A DNA stretch of 64,000 nucleotides, taken from IMG/VR virus record IMGVR_UViG_3300001450_000001, positions 54,609-118,608 of that record; one strand, written 5' to 3'. A model generated the notes under the pieces. That model ran no database searches. It saw only the letters and a list, made by a program, of their open reading frames with translations, and had not been told where the DNA came from. Numbering within the stretch: position 1 is the first letter of the stretch; each line of letters opens with the position of its first letter. Both the position numbers and the translations under genes were made by a program. Origin of the DNA: a virus. Below, piece by piece: positions 32,613-42,847 of this stretch.

Positions 32613-35105
32613 ATGTCAGATGACGCAGCAAGGAGTGCCAAAGAGTTAAGAGATGCCTATATTGATGCCAATAAAGAGGCTAAGTCTTTTGCATCGATGC
32701 TACAAGGCACAGTAAGTCACCTCAAAGAAGGTGGTGCAGCTGCAGACGTAATGGCTTCTGCAACTCAAAGCATGCAAGATGCAATGGCCGACAATCTTAC
32801 AGCTAGTGAGAAGTTAAATTCACTATTGACTGCACAAGATCAAATGATGCAGGATGCAGCTAAGGCTGGTTATAAGGTCAATGGCGCATTCATGGCAATA
32901 CTACAGACTCAAATAGATATACAAAAGGCTGCAGAGGAGTTCGAAAAAACACAAGAGACTATTAAAAGCCTAGAGGAAGAGAGGAAAGAAAAGATAGAGG
33001 AGCTAGCAGATGAGTATGACACATTAGGCAATAAGGCAAAACAATTCTCTGATCTTGTAAAAGACCCAAAGATGATGGGCGTTTTGGCAATAGGCTTGCT
33101 AATGAAAGAGGTAGGTGCTGTTGGTAAAGCAACTAGAGATCTTGTAAAAGATTTAGGTGCAGTAGGAGGTCAGGCATTTGAAATAGGTGCTCAGGTTACT
33201 GAAACTACTGCTAAGTTTAGGATGATGGGTGTAGATGCTGAAGAGGCTGCAGCTGCAGTTGGTGCAATTTATATGAATACTGCATTAACTGGTGAAGAGA
33301 TGGATGCAGCAATTGATAAGGTTGCAGTACTTACAGAAGGATTTGGAATGTCAGCTGATCAAGCTGCAGAGATGGTTGAGATGAGTGCAAATGCAGGACT
33401 TAATGCTGATGATATGGCAATTAGCCTTGCAAGAGCTAGGGGTGTAGCACCAGGAGCTATATTAGCAGATATGGCAACTAGCACAGAAGAAATTGCAAGG
33501 TTTGGTAAGGACGGAGCTGCCAGTTTTGTTGAGGCATCTGTAGGTGCAAAGCAATTAGGTATAGAAGTTAAGTCTGTAGTTGATGCAGGAAGAAGCTTAC
33601 TAGATGTTGAATCTAGTATTGAAAAGCAAATGGAAGCTGAGGTACTTCTTGGTAGACAATTAAACTTAGATAGGGCAAGACAGGCAGCATTAGTAGGTGA
33701 TCAAGCTACTGTAATGGAAGAGATACTTAAAAATGTAGGAAGTATAGCAGAATTCCAGTCTATGAATGTTATAGAGCAACAGGCATTTGCAGATGCATTA
33801 GGTATGTCAGTACCAGATATAATTAACATGGCAGCAAATCAAGAAAAGGTTGCTGGTTTATCTCTAGAAGCAAAAGAACATTACGAAGCTACAGGTGAAA
33901 TACTTTCAGAAAATAACTCTTTAAGTGAAGGTGCAGTTCAGGCCATGACACAATTAGGGCTAGCTGCTGCACAAGCTGTAATACAATTTGGTTTAATGAA
34001 AGGTATGCAGGCAATGTTTGGAGGTAATAAGACTGGAGGGATGTCTGATGTAGTCTCCGCACCAAAAGCTCCTGCAACACCAAAAGGTGGTGTAAGTGAT
34101 ATGGGTGTATCAAAAGTTGGTAAGAATATGAAAAATATTGTTGCTGGTGCCGCTGCAATGATACTTATAGCTGCTGCAGTATTTGTATTTGCAAAAGCAG
34201 TTCAAGAATTTATGAAGGTTAGTTGGGGTGCAATAGCAATGGCAGTTGTATCAATGTTAGCATTAGTAGGTGCAGTTGCACTTATTGGAGCAATAATGAT
34301 GTCTGGTGTAGGTGCACTTGCAATTATTGCTGGTGCTGCTGCAATGTTAATAGTAGCTGCTGCAGTATTAGTATTAGCAGCTGCTTTATATGTAATGTCA
34401 ATGGCAATACCTAACTTTTTACTATTAATAGATGTACTACCACAATTAGCAATAGGAATGATGATGATGTATCCTGCAATCCCTGCTATGATGTTAATGG
34501 GATATGCTCTAATACCATTAGGTGTAGGATTATTATTTGCATCATTGGGGATATTAGCATTTACTGCTGCTGGTGGAATTGAAGGAATTATGGCACTAGG
34601 AATGGGCTTACCACTGTTATCACAGGCAAATCCAGCAACACTAGGAGCATTAGGTTGGGCATTCTTATCTTTAGGTCTAGGACTTGTATTCCTTGGGATG
34701 GGACTAGCTGTACTAGGACCATCTGTAGGTGCACTTTTAGCACTAGGTATAGCAATGCCAATATTATCAACAGAATTGACAAACTTAGCAGGCTTAGGTG
34801 GAGCATTATTTACAGTTGCACTAGGTATTGGGTCAATTGCATTATCAATAGTAGGCTTAGCTGCATCACTATTATTACTTACTCCAATGCTACCAACACT
34901 ACTACTATTAGGCTCAGTCTTAGGAGGTACCTTAGGTGAAGTCTTGACTGGTGGTGGAGGCGAAGGCGGAGGAGGTAAAGACTCTGCAATTGTAGATAGG
35001 TTAGATAAATTAGAAAAGGCAATACTAGGTATGGAAGTTAAAATGGATGGCCAGAAAGTAGGAGAGATAATCTCATTATCTGGCGGAGCAAAAGGAGTAT
35101 TCTAA
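32613..35105 (+). CDS. Tail tape measure protein
   Basis: This 830-residue protein sets tail length. It is rich in Ala, Met and Gly, with a helical N-terminal half containing a long coiled coil (EEFEKTQETIKSLEEERKEK) and the MGVDAEEAAAAVGAIYMNTA block. The C-terminal half (about residues 500-790) has many hydrophobic segments in near-tandem repeats, such as GALALIGAIMMSGVGALAI, typical of tape-measure regions that later enter the host membrane. Position after the chaperone-like pair and before baseplate genes supports the call. The stop overlaps the next start. Confidence 0.82.
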   Translation: MSDDAARSAKELRDAYIDANKEAKSFASMLQGTVSHLKEGGAAADVMASATQSMQDAMADNLTASEKLNSLLTAQDQMMQDAAKAGYKVNGAFMAILQTQIDIQKAAEEFEKTQETIKSLEEERKEKIEELADEYDTLGNKAKQFSDLVKDPKMMGVLAIGLLMKEVGAVGKATRDLVKDLGAVGGQAFEIGAQVTETTAKFRMMGVDAEEAAAAVGAIYMNTALTGEEMDAAIDKVAVLTEGFGMSADQAAEMVEMSANAGLNADDMAISLARARGVAPGAILADMATSTEEIARFGKDGAASFVEASVGAKQLGIEVKSVVDAGRSLLDVESSIEKQMEAEVLLGRQLNLDRARQAALVGDQATVMEEILKNVGSIAEFQSMNVIEQQAFADALGMSVPDIINMAANQEKVAGLSLEAKEHYEATGEILSENNSLSEGAVQAMTQLGLAAAQAVIQFGLMKGMQAMFGGNKTGGMSDVVSAPKAPATPKGGVSDMGVSKVGKNMKNIVAGAAAMILIAAAVFVFAKAVQEFMKVSWGAIAMAVVSMLALVGAVALIGAIMMSGVGALAIIAGAAAMLIVAAAVLVLAAALYVMSMAIPNFLLLIDVLPQLAIGMMMMYPAIPAMMLMGYALIPLGVGLLFASLGILAFTAAGGIEGIMALGMGLPLLSQANPATLGALGWAFLSLGLGLVFLGMGLAVLGPSVGALLALGIAMPILSTELTNLAGLGGALFTVALGIGSIALSIVGLAASLLLLTPMLPTLLLLGSVLGGTLGEVLTGGGGEGGGGKDSAIVDRLDKLEKAILGMEVKMDGQKVGEIISLSGGAKGVF

Positions 35106-36952
35106 TGGCATTTATTAAAACATCAGTAGATTTATTAAAGTTTTGGGAAGATAATACCTCAAAGCATCAGAAGGTACCAAAAGATACAGCGGCTCCTGCA
35201 ACAAATGAGTTCAAGAATAAAAAATTATCAGGTACACAGATTAATCTAGATAAGATTAAGGACAGAGAAGACTCTAACATTTTAAAGCAATATGAAAAGT
35301 TTAGCCTAAGAGATGATGCAACTCCAAATATGGGTTGGTTTAAGCAGCCTTTTATTATGAGAGGAATACAGAGAAGAAAGAATAAAAAGCCACAATTTTG
35401 GGGCAGCTTTGGAGTATCTCCTTATGCAAAAAGAGGAGGTGAGATATTTTCTATGCCTTCAAATGTAACTAGAGGAGGTATTGCATCAATCGAAAGGCCT
35501 CTGGTAGACGGATTAAGAATATTAAAGTTTATGACAGGTGGTGCACATGGATTGCTATTCGTAGCACAACAAATAGGCTTACAACTAACTGCACCAAAAC
35601 TAGAAAAGAACGCTGGACTAATAACTCCAATCCCAAATATAGTTTCTAGAGCAACAAGAGTATATAACCCTGCATCAACACTATTACAGATAGCAGGAAT
35701 GGGGTCTGGTTTACACTTAACCAGACATGGAATACTTTCTAACTTAAGTGTTACTTTACAAAGATACGAAAATGTTGCAAAACCTAGAAACACTGCTTTT
35801 CTTGGTAATGATTGGAAGTTAATTGATATAACAAGAATGCCAACTATGGGAGGCCAATCATATGAAAATGGATATAACAGATTAATTAACTTAACTAATG
35901 ATGCATTTCACTCAAGAGGAGTACATCACTTAGCTGCAAATTTGGCTGGGGTATGGACATATCTTGATGGCCCTGGAGGTCCTAACTCAACCTATGGACT
36001 AGGTGGCGGAAAGCCTAAAAGAGTTGAGAATACTGAGGCTGGGCTTATTCCAAATTCTCCAAATTCATACATAGCCATGAACACAATCAAGAGAGATCAG
36101 GCAATTGCAGACAGAGATGGCTCAAAGCTAATAGACTTTAGAGTATATAAGCAAGAAGGAGTATTATTACCTGGATATTCTAAAGGTGACACATACAGAG
36201 AGGGCATCAATGACAAAGACATTACGCTAGATGGAAGGATGGGATATAGTAGGGCTCAAGTAGATCAAAAGCCTAACCCCAACGATGATGGAAAAACAGT
36301 ATTAGATGAATCGGGATATCCAGACTCAATAGATGAGATGGGTGTTGTTAATAGTGGAGCTGGAGGTGTTGATAGCTGGACAACTGCAAAGTATAATGCA
36401 ACATATGACTTAATACCTTTTGTATTTCAAGATATAGAAGCAGGAAAGAATGTAATGCAGTTTAGAGCAACACTTGAATCAATAACTGATACATTCTCAC
36501 CAGAATGGACTTCTGAAAATTATATGGGTAGGGCAGAACCAGTATGGCACTACAAAGGTGCAGATTCTAGAAAAGTAAGTACAGGTTTTACTGCATACGC
36601 TACAAATAGAAGGAGCCTTAAGGCAATGTATCAAAAGCTAAATAGACTAGCAGGCTATACTATGCCAGAATATGTTGGTGGAAATTTTAATCAAATGTCT
36701 GCGCCCTTACTTAGACTTACTATAGGTGATTATCTTAGAAATCAGCCTGGGTTTTTATCTTCTTTGACATTCAACATAGAAAATGATGTTCCATGGGAGG
36801 TCACTAAGTCTGAGAATGCAAAAGGTGATATAACAACATATAGAGTGCCAAGAACAATAAAAGTAGATTTTGAATATACAATAATAGAAGAGAATCTAGT
36901 TCAAAGATACAAACCAAGTTTTGGAACTAAGGACTGGTTAGATAGGGTTTAA
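35105..36952 (+). CDS. Baseplate/tail-tube-proximal structural protein
   Basis: This 615-residue protein begins at the tape-measure stop, behind AAAGGAG. The C-terminal third has a pattern seen in tube-initiator and baseplate proteins of contractile tails: FRATLESITDTFSPEWTSEN, then YMGRAEPVWHYKGADSRKVS, a LNRLAGYTMPEYVGG helix and SLTFNIENDVPWEV. By order it may play the part of T4 gp48/gp54, which start the tube on the baseplate. The N-terminal third is basic and unfamiliar. Exact homology cannot be settled by eye. Confidence 0.6.
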   Translation: MAFIKTSVDLLKFWEDNTSKHQKVPKDTAAPATNEFKNKKLSGTQINLDKIKDREDSNILKQYEKFSLRDDATPNMGWFKQPFIMRGIQRRKNKKPQFWGSFGVSPYAKRGGEIFSMPSNVTRGGIASIERPLVDGLRILKFMTGGAHGLLFVAQQIGLQLTAPKLEKNAGLITPIPNIVSRATRVYNPASTLLQIAGMGSGLHLTRHGILSNLSVTLQRYENVAKPRNTAFLGNDWKLIDITRMPTMGGQSYENGYNRLINLTNDAFHSRGVHHLAANLAGVWTYLDGPGGPNSTYGLGGGKPKRVENTEAGLIPNSPNSYIAMNTIKRDQAIADRDGSKLIDFRVYKQEGVLLPGYSKGDTYREGINDKDITLDGRMGYSRAQVDQKPNPNDDGKTVLDESGYPDSIDEMGVVNSGAGGVDSWTTAKYNATYDLIPFVFQDIEAGKNVMQFRATLESITDTFSPEWTSENYMGRAEPVWHYKGADSRKVSTGFTAYATNRRSLKAMYQKLNRLAGYTMPEYVGGNFNQMSAPLLRLTIGDYLRNQPGFLSSLTFNIENDVPWEVTKSENAKGDITTYRVPRTIKVDFEYTIIEENLVQRYKPSFGTKDWLDRV

Positions 36953-36954
36953 TT

Positions 36955-37305
36955 ATGGCAAATAAAAGATATAAAAATACAAGTCAAGTTTCAGGCAAAA
37001 GCAAATTTGAAACAACACACTTTCAGTCTATACCACCTGGTAGTAATGATCTATATATAATAGCAAAAAAGTATGATAGATTAGATCTATTAGCACATAA
37101 GTATTATGGTGATAGAAATCTTTGGTGGATAATTGCAGTATCAAATGAGATGGTTAATGGCTCAGTAGTAGTACCTACTGGTAAAAGAATAAGAATTCCA
37201 GCATCAGGTATAGGATTTATGGATTCTATAGATAAGTCTACATTTGACATAAAGTCTGAGAGTGGAGGCGGTTTGCCTGATGGACTTGGAGGAGGAGCTT
37301 ATTAA
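36955..37305 (+). CDS. LysM-like baseplate wedge protein (gp53-like)
   Basis: This 116-residue protein has a LysM-type core, with IAKKYDRLDLLAHKYYGDRN, LWWIIAVSNEM and a final VPTGKRIRIP strand, followed by a short Gly-rich tail. LysM modules of this kind occur in T4 gp53-like wedge proteins and P2 gpX-like tail proteins, where they bind other baseplate parts rather than peptidoglycan. It lies two bases after the previous gene and its stop overlaps the next start. Confidence 0.75.
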   Translation: MANKRYKNTSQVSGKSKFETTHFQSIPPGSNDLYIIAKKYDRLDLLAHKYYGDRNLWWIIAVSNEMVNGSVVVPTGKRIRIPASGIGFMDSIDKSTFDIKSESGGGLPDGLGGGAY

Positions 37306-40300
37306 TGTCTGTAAAAGCTAGCCATAGAGGAATAACACTAGATCCTTTACACCCAAATGTTTCACAATTAGTTTCAAAATATGAAAGTGTATGGGGAGAT
37401 GGAAGGTCTACTGAAACACTAAAAGAGATACACTCAAGAACGCCTTTTATTACAGTATCATCAAATGCATTAGTAGGGGGAATAAATGGGTCTCAATACC
37501 AGTTGCAAGGTGATTGGCAAGCTCATTCAAGCTTTGAGAAATTAGCAAACAAGCGTACTGGATTTGCAAATACACGAGAATCAAAGTTTATGTATTATGG
37601 AGGCAAGGCTAGATATCTACCAAAAGCAGGTGTGTCTGAGCTAAGTGTTGATTCAAAAGGTGGCTTAGGTTCTATAAGATATGGATCGCTAAAGCTAAAA
37701 GCTTTTAGAAAAGATGATCTGGAAATAATAGAAAAATACTATATGGTTCCAGGCATGAGAATCTTAGTTCAGTGGGGATGGAGTACATTTAGTGGTGAGC
37801 TAATAGATCTTTATGACAAAAAGTATAATCATGGAAATGGTGAGATAGATGTACAACAAGACATAGTAAAAAAAGTGTTAGGTGTATCTTCTTTATATGA
37901 ATCTGTACCAGCAGAAGGTAGTGATGATAATACTCCTGGAAGATATGATGCAATGATAGGTCTAGTAACTAAGTTTGACTGGTCACTAGATGAAGGTGGT
38001 GCTTATAACATAACTATAGAGTTGACTAGTACAAATGGTCTTATGTTAACGACTCCAATGGACTCTGCTCAACTGGCTGCAGCTTTAATAACTACAAAAG
38101 ATACATATGAGGACAATTACGGGTGGCCATTTGGAGAAGGTGATCAAAATTACAGCGAAACAGAATCAAACAGGCCAATTGGTGATATAGAAGCAATCTT
38201 ATTTGGCCTAGAAGATTCTAGTGGCAAAGGTGTATGGACTGGTGAAGGTGGTGATGACGGAATGATGGACTTTGATGGTAGCTCAGTTCAAAGAAACACA
38301 AAATTATATATAGGAAATAAATATATACAAAAGCAAGCACCATATTCTTTTGGGATGAAGAAGGAGATTCCAGTTCTTGTTAAAGATGAAAGTAATGATG
38401 GCGACTTAGGTAATAAGGTTGCTACTGCTACATTCAGGCCTATTATTACAAAAAAGATTGCTGGAACAACTAAGCCTTTAGATTGGTCTCAAATAACCGG
38501 CAAAGACAGATCAATTATTAGAGGTCCGATAAGAGCAGTAGAACACACTGATTCTTGGCATGGCCAAACTTACGGATATCAAGGTGCATTATCAAACACT
38601 GATGCAGGAAACATACAGAAAATAATAAGTTGTAATAAAATAGGAACATGGATAAGTTATAGATTTATTGAAGATATATTAATAAACTTTATAGGTATAC
38701 CAAAGAATGGCGAAGGGCTACCCGTTGTAGGTCTAAGTAGTACACACGAAGTATTTGGTGATTGGACTAAATATACTAGTGCTCATAAGCCATTAACTTC
38801 TGGGTATGCAAATAAAAGATACTTAAGCAATAAATGTGTTAACCACCCACACCTAAGATCAACAAATCCAGATGTGTGTATGCTTCCAGGCCAGCAAGGT
38901 TTTCCATGTACAACAGATGAGATGGAAAAATTAGTAATGGAAGCTTGTAGTGGAAGAGAAGATGACTGGAGTAATGCAGCTGCATTTGGCTTTTGGGCAA
39001 CAAGTGTCGGGAACGGCTTAACTAAAGGGACTTCAGGCTTTTATCAATCGGGCACAACAGGTGCTTTGTCATGGTCAAGAAATAGATATGACAGAGATGA
39101 ATTTGATACTTTTTCTGCTAATAGTAAATGTAATGAAGGATATATTAGGAACATAATGTTCAATACACAATTTGTTGCAGAGACATATAGAAATAATCCC
39201 TCTATGGATAACTTTCTTAAAGCACTACTAGAAGGTGCTAATAATGCATGTGGTAATGTGTGGGACTTTACTATAAAGGCAAATCCAAATGACAATGGAT
39301 TAATACAAGTTACTGATAATAACTTGGCCCCAGGATTAAAAGAGATAGTAAAGAAAAAGCTAAAGGTATATCAATTAAAAGCGAATAGTGCACAAACAAT
39401 ACTTACAAATGTACAGATGACATCTAAGCTTCCAGATGCAGTTAAGAATGCAGCAATGTGTGCTATGACAGCAACTGAACCAGATAATACTACAAATGAA
39501 GATAGTGTACTATTTAAGATGTATGGTATTGGAGTAGAAGACAGGTTTACAAGAAAGGCAAGGAAGGAGTGGAAAGAAGGCCCTGGTCTTACTGAGAAAG
39601 AGGAGAAAGAAAAGTATGATAAAGCAGCTAAGAAGGTAGATGAGCTAGAAGAGAAAGGATTCTTAAAGTGGTCTGCTGGTGATTTAGAAGACTATAAAGC
39701 TGCACTAGCAATAACAGGTGGTGCAGGAACAATACCGGCAGATCTAAAATATAAACAGTGGTGCTATTCATACTGGTACTCAGTAATAACAGGAAATCAA
39801 ACTGATCAAAGAACTGCAGCTACAAATCTAAAGGAGTATATCTCTCAGGAAATGAATTTTGGTGAGGGGCAAGAATCTACATCAACACTAATGCCAATAG
39901 AGTTGTCATTTGATATTGAAGGAATCTCTGGGTTTTTAATGGGTAATGCAATTAGTTGTGCACCGGTATCAAAAGGGGGAATACTACCAGATAGATATCA
40001 TAACTCAGCACTTTTTCAAGTTGCAAAGGTCGACCATTCAATAGGAAGAGAATCTTGGAAGACATCAGTAACTACACTTATGAGGATGACAAATGCACAA
40101 GTTCCAAAAAGATCTGCAAATGTCATTAAGACAACTACTCCAGTAACGCACAAAAGGACAGCAACTAGTCCTCCAGGTGATTATAATCCACCAGTAGCAA
40201 AAGGTAAAGCTGAAGACTATCTTAATTATGATTCATTTGAAAAAACATGGAAAAAGAAAGGCTATACATGGATGACAAATGGCGAAGTAAACTCTGGTGC

Positions 40301-40874
40301 TATTAGAGTTAATAACTTTGAAAGGCATGGTACAACTGGTAAAAGGAAAGATGGGATGGGCTTCATTGATTGGTTCTGTCATGCATATATTGAGGACGGA
40401 AAGAAAGTATTCGAAGCTCATGCATGCACAACCCTTCCTGGATCAAGTGTATTGACAAAGCCAAATTCCCTACATAAATCAGGAGGTTGGGCAATATTAA
40501 AGCCGGGAATGTATTACTCTCACACTTATGATTGGCATAATAGATCTAAAAAGTCTGGCCACTTAGCTGGGTCGCAAAGGGCAGGTAGTGTAACAGTATA
40601 TAGAGATGCAACACTAGATAACAAACATGATCTTAACTCAACTACACTAACAACAGGTTATTTTGGAATAAACTTGCACAGATCACACCCAACAGGTCAG
40701 GCATCTAGGGTAGGAAACTATTCTTGGGGTTGCCAGGTATTTCTAAATAACTCAGACTTTTTAAGATGGACAGCAGCTGTGTCTAGTAAAAACTCAAAAA
40801 GTAAAACAAAACCAAAAAAGATTGGAATTCCATTTGCACTATTTGATGAAGGTGATATGGTACTTAAAACCTAG
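37305..40874 (+). CDS. Giant baseplate hub/spike protein with C-terminal YkuD-like domain
   Basis: This 1189-residue protein has a strong GGAGGAGG site. The N-terminal part (KARYLPKAGVSELSVDSKGG; YYMVPGMRILVQWGWSTFSG) looks like a hub module. The middle contains many Cys and a charged helical stretch. The last about 200 residues contain GYFGINLHRSHP (His1125) and NYSWGCQVF (Ser1140, Cys1143). This H-...-S-x-G-C arrangement is the signature of the L,D-transpeptidase/YkuD fold and related cell-wall-acting domains. A role in piercing or trimming peptidoglycan at infection is inferred. A fused enzyme on the hub would parallel T4 gp5 lysozyme, but with another fold. Confidence 0.7.
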   Translation: MSVKASHRGITLDPLHPNVSQLVSKYESVWGDGRSTETLKEIHSRTPFITVSSNALVGGINGSQYQLQGDWQAHSSFEKLANKRTGFANTRESKFMYYGGKARYLPKAGVSELSVDSKGGLGSIRYGSLKLKAFRKDDLEIIEKYYMVPGMRILVQWGWSTFSGELIDLYDKKYNHGNGEIDVQQDIVKKVLGVSSLYESVPAEGSDDNTPGRYDAMIGLVTKFDWSLDEGGAYNITIELTSTNGLMLTTPMDSAQLAAALITTKDTYEDNYGWPFGEGDQNYSETESNRPIGDIEAILFGLEDSSGKGVWTGEGGDDGMMDFDGSSVQRNTKLYIGNKYIQKQAPYSFGMKKEIPVLVKDESNDGDLGNKVATATFRPIITKKIAGTTKPLDWSQITGKDRSIIRGPIRAVEHTDSWHGQTYGYQGALSNTDAGNIQKIISCNKIGTWISYRFIEDILINFIGIPKNGEGLPVVGLSSTHEVFGDWTKYTSAHKPLTSGYANKRYLSNKCVNHPHLRSTNPDVCMLPGQQGFPCTTDEMEKLVMEACSGREDDWSNAAAFGFWATSVGNGLTKGTSGFYQSGTTGALSWSRNRYDRDEFDTFSANSKCNEGYIRNIMFNTQFVAETYRNNPSMDNFLKALLEGANNACGNVWDFTIKANPNDNGLIQVTDNNLAPGLKEIVKKKLKVYQLKANSAQTILTNVQMTSKLPDAVKNAAMCAMTATEPDNTTNEDSVLFKMYGIGVEDRFTRKARKEWKEGPGLTEKEEKEKYDKAAKKVDELEEKGFLKWSAGDLEDYKAALAITGGAGTIPADLKYKQWCYSYWYSVITGNQTDQRTAATNLKEYISQEMNFGEGQESTSTLMPIELSFDIEGISGFLMGNAISCAPVSKGGILPDRYHNSALFQVAKVDHSIGRESWKTSVTTLMRMTNAQVPKRSANVIKTTTPVTHKRTATSPPGDYNPPVAKGKAEDYLNYDSFEKTWKKKGYTWMTNGEVNSGAIRVNNFERHGTTGKRKDGMGFIDWFCHAYIEDGKKVFEAHACTTLPGSSVLTKPNSLHKSGGWAILKPGMYYSHTYDWHNRSKKSGHLAGSQRAGSVTVYRDATLDNKHDLNSTTLTTGYFGINLHRSHPTGQASRVGNYSWGCQVFLNNSDFLRWTAAVSSKNSKSKTKPKKIGIPFALFDEGDMVLKT

Positions 40875-40883
40875 GAGAAGATT

Positions 40884-41774
40884 ATGGCATTTATTAACAG
40901 ACTTATTAAGCCCTTACCTAGCTTAGGTGGAAGAGCACAAGTAGAAGATGAACAAGATGTTGAGTCTGGAGCAGTACAAGAACAAGAATCTGAAAAGCAA
41001 GATGGCTCTCCAGGATATGCAACAACATCTGAGACATTTACATATAATGAGCTAATGGCAAATCAAATTAAATTAATTGCAAATACTAGAATTGAAAGTA
41101 AACAAAATCCACCTTCTGAAGATGATTATAAAAAAGGCTTTTTTATGAGATATTTTGTAAAAAGATATGATAGCTTACCAACTGAAGTAGATAAAGATAC
41201 CTTAGCAACAGTCAAGGAAAAGTCAGCAGACTCTCCAGGCCTATATAGTACTGCAGCAATAAAGTGGCATCTATCTGTTGAAAGGTTAGATCTGCTATTA
41301 GACTTAACAAATGATAGCGTACTTATGAAAGTAAAGTCTATGGAGCTAGGGCAAATGAAGAGGGATGTATCTAAGGTAAACGAAAGATATACAATGATAG
41401 CGAATAATAGGTGCCCAGGTATAATGGATGTAATAGATGAAAACTATACAGAGTATACAGTTGAAAAAAGCACAGATAGTGTAAAAAGCTACTTATATAC
41501 AAATGGGTCTGAATTTAAGAGGCCAAATGGGCAAGACTATGTAGGATATTATCACATACACAGCTCAAAAGGCGCAATGGTTGGTGCAAAGCACTCAGAT
41601 AAAGCTCATGACAAGCTAATATCAGTTAAAGACCTTGATATTAAGGTAAAAAGTGTATCTTATACTCCAAGCACTCAGAATGACACTAATAATTATAACA
41701 GTATGGTTCAGGAATCTCCAGCAACTAGTCCAGATGCATCAACTGGCGGTGGAGGAAACACTTCGTCATATTAA
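40884..41774 (+). CDS. Unknown virion/baseplate-associated protein
   Basis: This is a 296-residue protein with an AGGAGAAG site. An acidic disordered N-terminus is followed by a helical and mixed domain (KKGFFMRYFVKRYDSLPTEV; NRCPGIMDVIDENYTEYTVE) with the pattern DYVGYYHIHSSKGAMVGAKH. The C-terminus is Ser/Thr/Gly-rich and disordered. It ends the baseplate gene cluster. The HIHSSKG segment could suggest metal binding, but no family is recognised. Confidence 0.5.
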   Translation: MAFINRLIKPLPSLGGRAQVEDEQDVESGAVQEQESEKQDGSPGYATTSETFTYNELMANQIKLIANTRIESKQNPPSEDDYKKGFFMRYFVKRYDSLPTEVDKDTLATVKEKSADSPGLYSTAAIKWHLSVERLDLLLDLTNDSVLMKVKSMELGQMKRDVSKVNERYTMIANNRCPGIMDVIDENYTEYTVEKSTDSVKSYLYTNGSEFKRPNGQDYVGYYHIHSSKGAMVGAKHSDKAHDKLISVKDLDIKVKSVSYTPSTQNDTNNYNSMVQESPATSPDASTGGGGNTSSY

Positions 41775-41797
41775 TTTTTTTATTTAAGCTTTTTTTA

Positions 41798-41805
41798 TTA
41801 TATTA
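41798..41805 (+). promoter_or_regulatory. TTATATTA promoter-like motif
   Basis: This copy lies 7 bases before the ATG at 41813, with no Shine-Dalgarno site. Transcription starting a few bases downstream would give a nearly leaderless mRNA. Confidence 0.45.
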
Positions 41806-41812
41806 AGACTGT

Positions 41813-42847
41813 ATGAAAGTAAAAGATGTAATAGAAGAGTGTAATAGACTGAAAGATGAAATTTCACTATTATACTACCTTAAAAATAATAGCAGCATAG
41901 ATGTAGACAAGATAACAACATCAGCTCACAGATTCTATGAAAGACTGTATCCAAATAGAAATGACATAGACAGTATAATTCCACGTGGAAAACACATGGA
42001 GAGATTGTCACTGTTGAATGAAAAGTATAACGAGTTATATAATATTGATGGAGCAGCTACCGATATCTTTAATTTTTACAAGAATAAAATAATACCAACG
42101 TTTAGAGGTATAGAGACAAATAAATTATATACTGTTGCAGGTGAATATGAAAAGTCAAGATTTAATTTATTCACAACAACAGGAAGGCCTTCAAACAGTA
42201 ATAACGGAATTAACTATGCAGCATTAAATAAGGAAGATGGGTCAAGAGACAAATACATCTCTAGATTTGATAATGGAAAGATAGTTGAAATGGACTACGA
42301 TGCATTCCATCTAAGGTTAATTGCAAAAATAATAGATTATAAGACACCAGATGAAAGTTTTCATAAATATCTAGGAAAACAATACTTTAGTTCTGACAAT
42401 TTAACTGATGATCAATACTCTGAATCTAAAAAGATAACATTTAGAATTCTATATGGTGGACTACCAGATGAATACAGACACATAAAATTCTTTTCTAAGA
42501 CAGACGAATATATTTCTAAGCTATGGGATATTTATATTAACAAAGGTTATATTAAGACACCAAAAGGTAAAAGGTTTTATAGGGCAAATCTAGGAAAAAC
42601 AACTCCACAAAAACTTTTTAACTATGTAATTCAGGCATATGAGACTGAATTTAATACAGAAATAATTAGTAATGTTTCTAAGATTATTAATAAGTCTAAA
42701 ATAATTCTTTATATCTATGATGCATTAGTATTTGATATGCATCCAGATGAGATTTGTAAACTAAAAGAAATAGAAAAGGCAATGGAGTTACCAGTAAAAA
42801 CACTAGTAGGTAGTAATTACGGAAGCTTAACTGATATTTATATTTAA
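41813..42847 (+). CDS. Family-A DNA polymerase catalytic core (no exonuclease domain)
   Basis: This 344-residue protein covers only the polymerase part of a Pol I-type enzyme. GRPSNSNNGINYAALNKEDG precedes motif A, MDYDAFHLRL (Asp161). Motif B is KKITFRILYGG (Lys206, Tyr214) and motif C is YIYDALVFD (Asp303). Both catalytic aspartates remain. The usual Glu after motif-C Asp is Ala, the His before it is Tyr, and the motif-A Glu position is His. There is no 3'-5' exonuclease or 5' nuclease part. It may be a repair or accessory polymerase beside the split DnaE at 57.8-61.3 kb. The N-terminus MKVKDVIEECNRLKDE is also leader-like. Confidence 0.78.
   Translation: MKVKDVIEECNRLKDEISLLYYLKNNSSIDVDKITTSAHRFYERLYPNRNDIDSIIPRGKHMERLSLLNEKYNELYNIDGAATDIFNFYKNKIIPTFRGIETNKLYTVAGEYEKSRFNLFTTTGRPSNSNNGINYAALNKEDGSRDKYISRFDNGKIVEMDYDAFHLRLIAKIIDYKTPDESFHKYLGKQYFSSDNLTDDQYSESKKITFRILYGGLPDEYRHIKFFSKTDEYISKLWDIYINKGYIKTPKGKRFYRANLGKTTPQKLFNYVIQAYETEFNTEIISNVSKIINKSKIILYIYDALVFDMHPDEICKLKEIEKAMELPVKTLVGSNYGSLTDIYI
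42833..42841 (+). promoter_or_regulatory. GATATTTAT motif inside the polymerase 3' end
   Basis: An exact copy overlaps the last codons of the polymerase gene (encoding DIYI) and lies 5 bases before the ATG at 42847. It could be coincidental coding sequence; GATATTTAT also occurs inside several genes. Confidence 0.25.

Noticed and set aside
34223-34939. Cys-rich + strand frames inside the tape measure gene
   Set aside because: They are out-of-frame readings of Ala/Gly/Met repeats; the tape measure reading is far better supported.
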